DNA from: an uncultured Flavobacterium sp.
Lineage (GTDB): Bacteria; Bacteroidota; Bacteroidia; Flavobacteriales; Flavobacteriaceae
Length of the DNA: 64,000 nucleotides
Reading direction: 5' to 3'
NCBI GenBank assembly: GCA_913061465.1
Contig: CAJXSU010000004.1
Coordinates: 1-64,000, forward strand
Position 1 is the stretch's first letter. Every line of letters begins with the position of its first letter. The notes below the pieces were generated by a model. It searched no databases. It was not told where the DNA came from and worked only from the letters and a program-made list of their open reading frames with translations. Of the stretch, positions 61,614-64,000 are shown one piece after another. The translations under genes and the position numbers were made by a program.

Positions 61614-62117
61614 CTAAAAAAGTGATAGTTGTTTTAAAGGATTCTCATAATCTAATAACCATTTTTTTCGCCAAACACCTCCAGCATACCCTGTTAATGA
61701 GCCATCTGAGCCAATTACTCTATGGCATGGAATTACAATACTGATAGGGTTTTTTCCGTTGGCAGCGGCTACAGCTCTTACTGCCTTAATGTCTCCAATT
61801 TGTTTGCTTTGTACAAGGTAAGATATTGTTTTTCCATATTCAATATCACAAAGTTCTTGCCATACTAATTTTTGAAATTTAGTACCTTGAGGGTTTAAGA
61901 GTAAGTTAAAATTTGTTCGTTCTCCTTTAAAGTATTCTTTTAATTGTTGAACACATTCTCTTAAACATTCTGGAATATCTACTGACATACCAATTGATTT
62001 TGGATTTACCTCATTTAAATTATTAGTTATAAAAGTAATGGCTTGAATGCCATTATTATCTCCAGTAATTTTGGCAATTCCAATTGGAGTTTTATAATAT
62101 GTACTGTTAGATTCCAA
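61614..62117 (-). CDS. ogt: Methylated-DNA--[protein]-cysteine S-methyltransferase
   Basis: A 167-aa suicide repair enzyme that removes alkyl groups from O6-methylguanine onto its own Cys. The active site is IVIPCHRVIGSDG, followed by LTGYAGGVWRKKWLL. An N-terminal domain has TPIGIAKITGDNNGIQAITF. The open frame begins with ATG at 62159, but the first 14 codons overlap tatD and do not fit the family. A TTG at 62117 gives the usual start (x-ESNSTYYKTPIG), so it was chosen. ATG 62159 remains possible. It overlaps the end of tatD by 11 bases. Confidence 0.88.
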   Translation of the reverse strand: MESNSTYYKTPIGIAKITGDNNGIQAITFITNNLNEVNPKSIGMSVDIPECLRECVQQLKEYFKGERTNFNLLLNPQGTKFQKLVWQELCDIEYGKTISYLVQSKQIGDIKAVRAVAAANGKNPISIVIPCHRVIGSDGSLTGYAGGVWRKKWLLDYENPLKQLSLF

Positions 62118-62871
62118 ATACTTTTTTAGAGTTTTCTGTAGTGATATTTGCAATTTCATTGAAGCTTAGCTTGTAAATAGTAACCAATTTTTCAATTACA
62201 TAAGTAATATAACTACTCTCGTTCCTCTTACCTCTGTGTGGAGATGGTGATAGGAAGGGAGCATCGGTTTCTAACACAATATGTTGTAATGGAATCTGAC
62301 TCAGAAAGGTATCTATTTTTCCATTCTTAAAAGTAGCTACACCACCAATTCCTAATTTCATGTTGTAGGATAAAGCTTTTTTAGCTTGTTCTAGTGTTCC
62401 AGTAAAACAATGAAAAATACCATATAAATTAGGCCCTTTTTCAAGTTCTAATATCTCAAAAATTTCGTCAAAAGCATCTCTACAATGAATTACAATTGGA
62501 AGGTTTTGTTGTTTTGCCCATTGAATTTGTAGCTGAAATGCTTCTTGTTGTTCTTTTAAAAATGTTTTGTCCCAATATAAATCAATACCTATTTCACCTA
62601 TAGCAACAAATGATTTTTTAGCTATCCAATCTTTAACATGTTGTAATTCACTTTTAAAGTTTTCTTTTACCGAGGTGGGATGTAATCCCATCATCAAAAA
62701 CACATTACTTGGGTAATTTTCTTCTAAAGAAAACATTCTTTCAGAATAGCTGCTATCTATGGCTGGGATAAAAAATCGATGAACTCCAGCATCTTTAGCT
62801 CTTTGGATCATTAACTCTCTATCTTCATCAAATTGTTCGGAGTATAGATGTGTATGAGTATCTGTTATCAT
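62107..62871 (-). CDS. tatD: TatD family metal-dependent hydrolase
   Basis: A 254-aa TIM-barrel metallohydrolase. It has the metal-binding motifs DTHTHLYS at the N-terminus, IGEIGIDLYW, IVIHCRDAFDEIFEIL, FHCFTGTLEQA and LETDAPFLSP. TatD proteins are DNases that process 3' ends or damaged DNA. The start at 62871 (MITDTHTHLY) was chosen because the motif normally stands close to the N-terminus. An upstream ATG at 62898 would add nine residues. It is followed by ogt with overlap, so both DNA-repair-linked genes share an operon. Confidence 0.92.
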   Translation of the reverse strand: MITDTHTHLYSEQFDEDRELMIQRAKDAGVHRFFIPAIDSSYSERMFSLEENYPSNVFLMMGLHPTSVKENFKSELQHVKDWIAKKSFVAIGEIGIDLYWDKTFLKEQQEAFQLQIQWAKQQNLPIVIHCRDAFDEIFEILELEKGPNLYGIFHCFTGTLEQAKKALSYNMKLGIGGVATFKNGKIDTFLSQIPLQHIVLETDAPFLSPSPHRGKRNESSYITYVIEKLVTIYKLSFNEIANITTENSKKVFGI

Positions 62872-62930
62872 TTTATTATAATTGGTGATTGTTGACAAAA
62901 CAAAAAAGTGTTGTCAGAAAAATCAATTTA

Positions 62931-62967
62931 TTTAAATGTATTTTTGATCATCAAAAATACATTTAAA
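62931..62967. promoter_or_regulatory. 37-bp perfect palindrome with divergent -7 boxes
   Basis: Arms of 17 bases (TTTAAATGTATTTTTGA and complement) around a three-base centre. TATTTTTG is present on the plus strand (62939-62946) and, by symmetry, on the minus strand (62952-62959). These fit TAnnTTTG for the divergent protease gene and the tatD operon. The palindrome ends at the protease ATG (62967). It could be an operator, overlapping promoters or, in RNA, a hairpin covering the start codon. TTG partners at ideal spacing were not found. Confidence 0.6.
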
Positions 62968-63422
62968 TGAGTGGTCTAAAAAAACTATTGTACAAAAAGA
63001 AATATATAAAAATACCTCTAAAGAAAATGGTTACAAACCACATGGAACTTGATGCGAAAATTAATGGAGTATCGGGTAAGTTTATCCTAGACACAGGGGC
63101 TTCAAATTCTTGTGTTGGAATTGATAAAATTGAGTTTTTTAACTTAGATGCTAAAGAAAGTGATACTAAAGCTGCAGGTGCAGGTGCAACAGATATGGAA
63201 ACTCAACAATCTGAAAGCAATAATTTAGAGATTGGAAAATGGAAGAATAAAAACTTTAGTTTAGTATTGTTTGATTTAATTCATGTAAATAAAGCCTTAA
63301 CTCTTCACGAAGCTGAGGAAGTCCATGGAATTATAGGAGCTGATATTTTACAAAAAGGAAAGGCCGTTATCGATTATAATAAGAATGTATTATATCTAAA
63401 AAAAATAAAAAAACAGGATTAG
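62967..63422 (+). CDS. Retropepsin-like aspartic protease domain protein
   Basis: A 151-aa protein with no signal peptide. The catalytic motif GKFILDTGASNSCVGID (Asp42-Thr-Gly-Ala) and the second hydrophobic-glycine element VHGIIGADILQKGKAVIDY match clan AA (retroviral-type) aspartic proteases, which work as dimers. Spacing between the motifs is normal. The substrate is unknown. The start codon forms the last bases of a 37-bp palindrome. It lies 35 bases upstream of the YqeY gene, on the same strand. Confidence 0.82.
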   Translation: MSGLKKLLYKKKYIKIPLKKMVTNHMELDAKINGVSGKFILDTGASNSCVGIDKIEFFNLDAKESDTKAAGAGATDMETQQSESNNLEIGKWKNKNFSLVLFDLIHVNKALTLHEAEEVHGIIGADILQKGKAVIDYNKNVLYLKKIKKQD

Positions 63423-63427
63423 AATTG

Positions 63428-63435
63428 TATCTTTG
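63428..63435 (+). promoter_or_regulatory. -7 box of the YqeY gene
   Basis: TATCTTTG, 22 bases before the ATG at 63458. No TTG element at a good distance was found, so it could be a secondary start site inside an operon with the protease gene. Confidence 0.4.
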
Positions 63436-63457
63436 ATACCGCTAAAATAATATACCT

Positions 63458-63907
63458 ATGAGCTTGCAAAAACAAATAATGGAAGAATTAAAAACAGCAA
63501 TGAAATCTAAAGATATTTTAGCTCTTCAAGCATTAAGAGCTGTTAAATCTGCTTTTTTATTAGCAAAAACAGAAACAGGAGCAGGAGATGATTTAACAGA
63601 AGATCAAGAAATGAAGATTATCCAAAAGCAAGTGAAACAACGTAAGGATAGTGCTGCAATTTTTATTGAACAAGGCAGACAAGATTTAGCAGATCCAGAA
63701 TTAGCTGAAATTGCAGTTCTTGAGAAGTTTTTACCTGAGGCATTGTCTGAAGATGCTATAGAAAAAGTAGTATTAGAAACTATTGCTAAAACTGGAGCAG
63801 AAGGTATGAAAGACATGGGGAAAGTAATGGGGATGGTATCAAAACAATTGGCAGGCCAGGCAGATGGTAAAACAATTTCCGGAATTGTCAGAAAAAATTT
63901 AGCATAA
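63458..63907 (+). CDS. GatB/YqeY domain-containing protein
   Basis: A 149-aa soluble, helical protein of the YqeY family. It has LKTAMKSKDILALQALRAVK at the start, then DEMKIIQ-type spacing (EDQEMKIIQKQVKQRKDSAA), and the C-terminal part LEKFLPEALSEDAIEKVV, MGKVMGMVSKQLAGQADGKT. The last region resembles the tail domain of GatB, which binds tRNA in the amidotransferase. YqeY itself is thought to bind tRNA or act in tRNA metabolism, and its exact role is not settled. A tRNA-Arg gene follows eight bases after the stop codon. Confidence 0.92.
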   Translation: MSLQKQIMEELKTAMKSKDILALQALRAVKSAFLLAKTETGAGDDLTEDQEMKIIQKQVKQRKDSAAIFIEQGRQDLADPELAEIAVLEKFLPEALSEDAIEKVVLETIAKTGAEGMKDMGKVMGMVSKQLAGQADGKTISGIVRKNLA

Positions 63908-63914
63908 AATATAA

Positions 63915-63988
63915 GGCCTCGTGGCGCAACTGAATAGCGCACTGGATTTCGGCTCCAGCGGTTGTAGGTTTGAATCCTACCGGGGTCA
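63915..63988 (+). tRNA. tRNA-Arg (anticodon TCG)
   Basis: A full cloverleaf of 74 bases. The acceptor stem is GGCCTCG with CGGGGTC (two G-U pairs). The D stem is GCGC/GCGC. The anticodon stem is CTGGA/TCCAG around loop TTTCGGC, with TCG at 63949-63951 reading the Arg codon CGA. The T stem is GTAGG/CCTAC around TTTGAAT. The discriminator base is A63988. CCA is not encoded, as usual in Bacteroidota. Confidence 0.93.
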
Positions 63989-64000
63989 CGAATAAATAGT

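Noticed and set aside
63604..63942. Minus-strand open frame of 112 codons
   Set aside because: It is antisense to YqeY and overlaps the tRNA. No protein family was recognised.

Overview
The window is chromosomal DNA from a member of the Bacteroidota, almost certainly a (probably marine) Flavobacteriaceae. The evidence is a very A+T-rich composition, A-rich start regions without clear Shine-Dalgarno sites, many TAnnTTTG -7 promoter boxes, a SusC/SusD pair, type IX secretion (T9SS) sorting domains, a PorP/SprF protein, and the uppS-bamA-OmpH cluster typical of flavobacteria. No phage, CRISPR array or transposase is visible.

Accessory region, about 1-16400. An ECF sigma factor and an overlapping four-helix membrane protein (candidate anti-sigma) lie between two nearly identical 79-bp direct repeats carrying a terminator hairpin. 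A DUF998 membrane protein follows, and then a diverged third copy of the hairpin. Next comes a clan-A glycoside-hydrolase-like secreted protein whose expected catalytic Glu positions both appear to be Asp. Then follows a patchwork of small secreted proteins and lipoproteins, with four NTF2/SnoaL-fold lipoproteins plus the remains of a fifth. The patchwork also holds a DUF6150 13-residue repeat protein, a serine hydrolase, a PH-domain protein and gene debris. A hybrid histidine kinase with TPR, HisKA, HATPase, REC and AraC domains closes this part. A C8 tract precedes its start codon.

Polysaccharide utilisation locus (PUL), about 16450-36430. A flavin monooxygenase and a SusR-like propeller/Y_Y_Y/LuxR-HTH regulator precede one co-directional run. 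The run encodes an 808-aa T9SS-secreted multi-domain binding protein, SusC, SusD, a DUF4959/DUF5000 lipoprotein, a GH5 enzyme with two CBM6-like modules and a T9SS tail, a GH16 laminarinase-like enzyme, a GH30 enzyme and an MFS sugar porter. GH16, GH30 and GH5 together suggest a mixed-linkage beta-1,3/1,6-glucan such as laminarin. No GH3 or GH17 exo-enzyme is present, so the final hydrolysis must be encoded elsewhere.

Housekeeping region, about 36590-64000. It begins with PorP/SprF and murI. The envelope cluster follows on the minus strand: CBS protein-nadK, then DUF6089-uppS-bamA-two OmpH chaperones. After it come pdxJ with an alpha/beta hydrolase, tdk-alr, a conserved acidic protein, DUF6165 with DUF3089, an ArsC/Spx-like protein, DinB, an Ig-like lipoprotein, ComF, glyS, a second serine hydrolase, a DUF3575-like barrel, and an operon of tatD, ogt and an 1,100-residue outer-membrane-like protein. 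A retropepsin-like protease is divergent from tatD across a 37-bp perfect palindrome containing a -7 box on each strand. YqeY and tRNA-Arg(TCG) end the window.

Family calls rest on reading motifs by eye. No database search was run.
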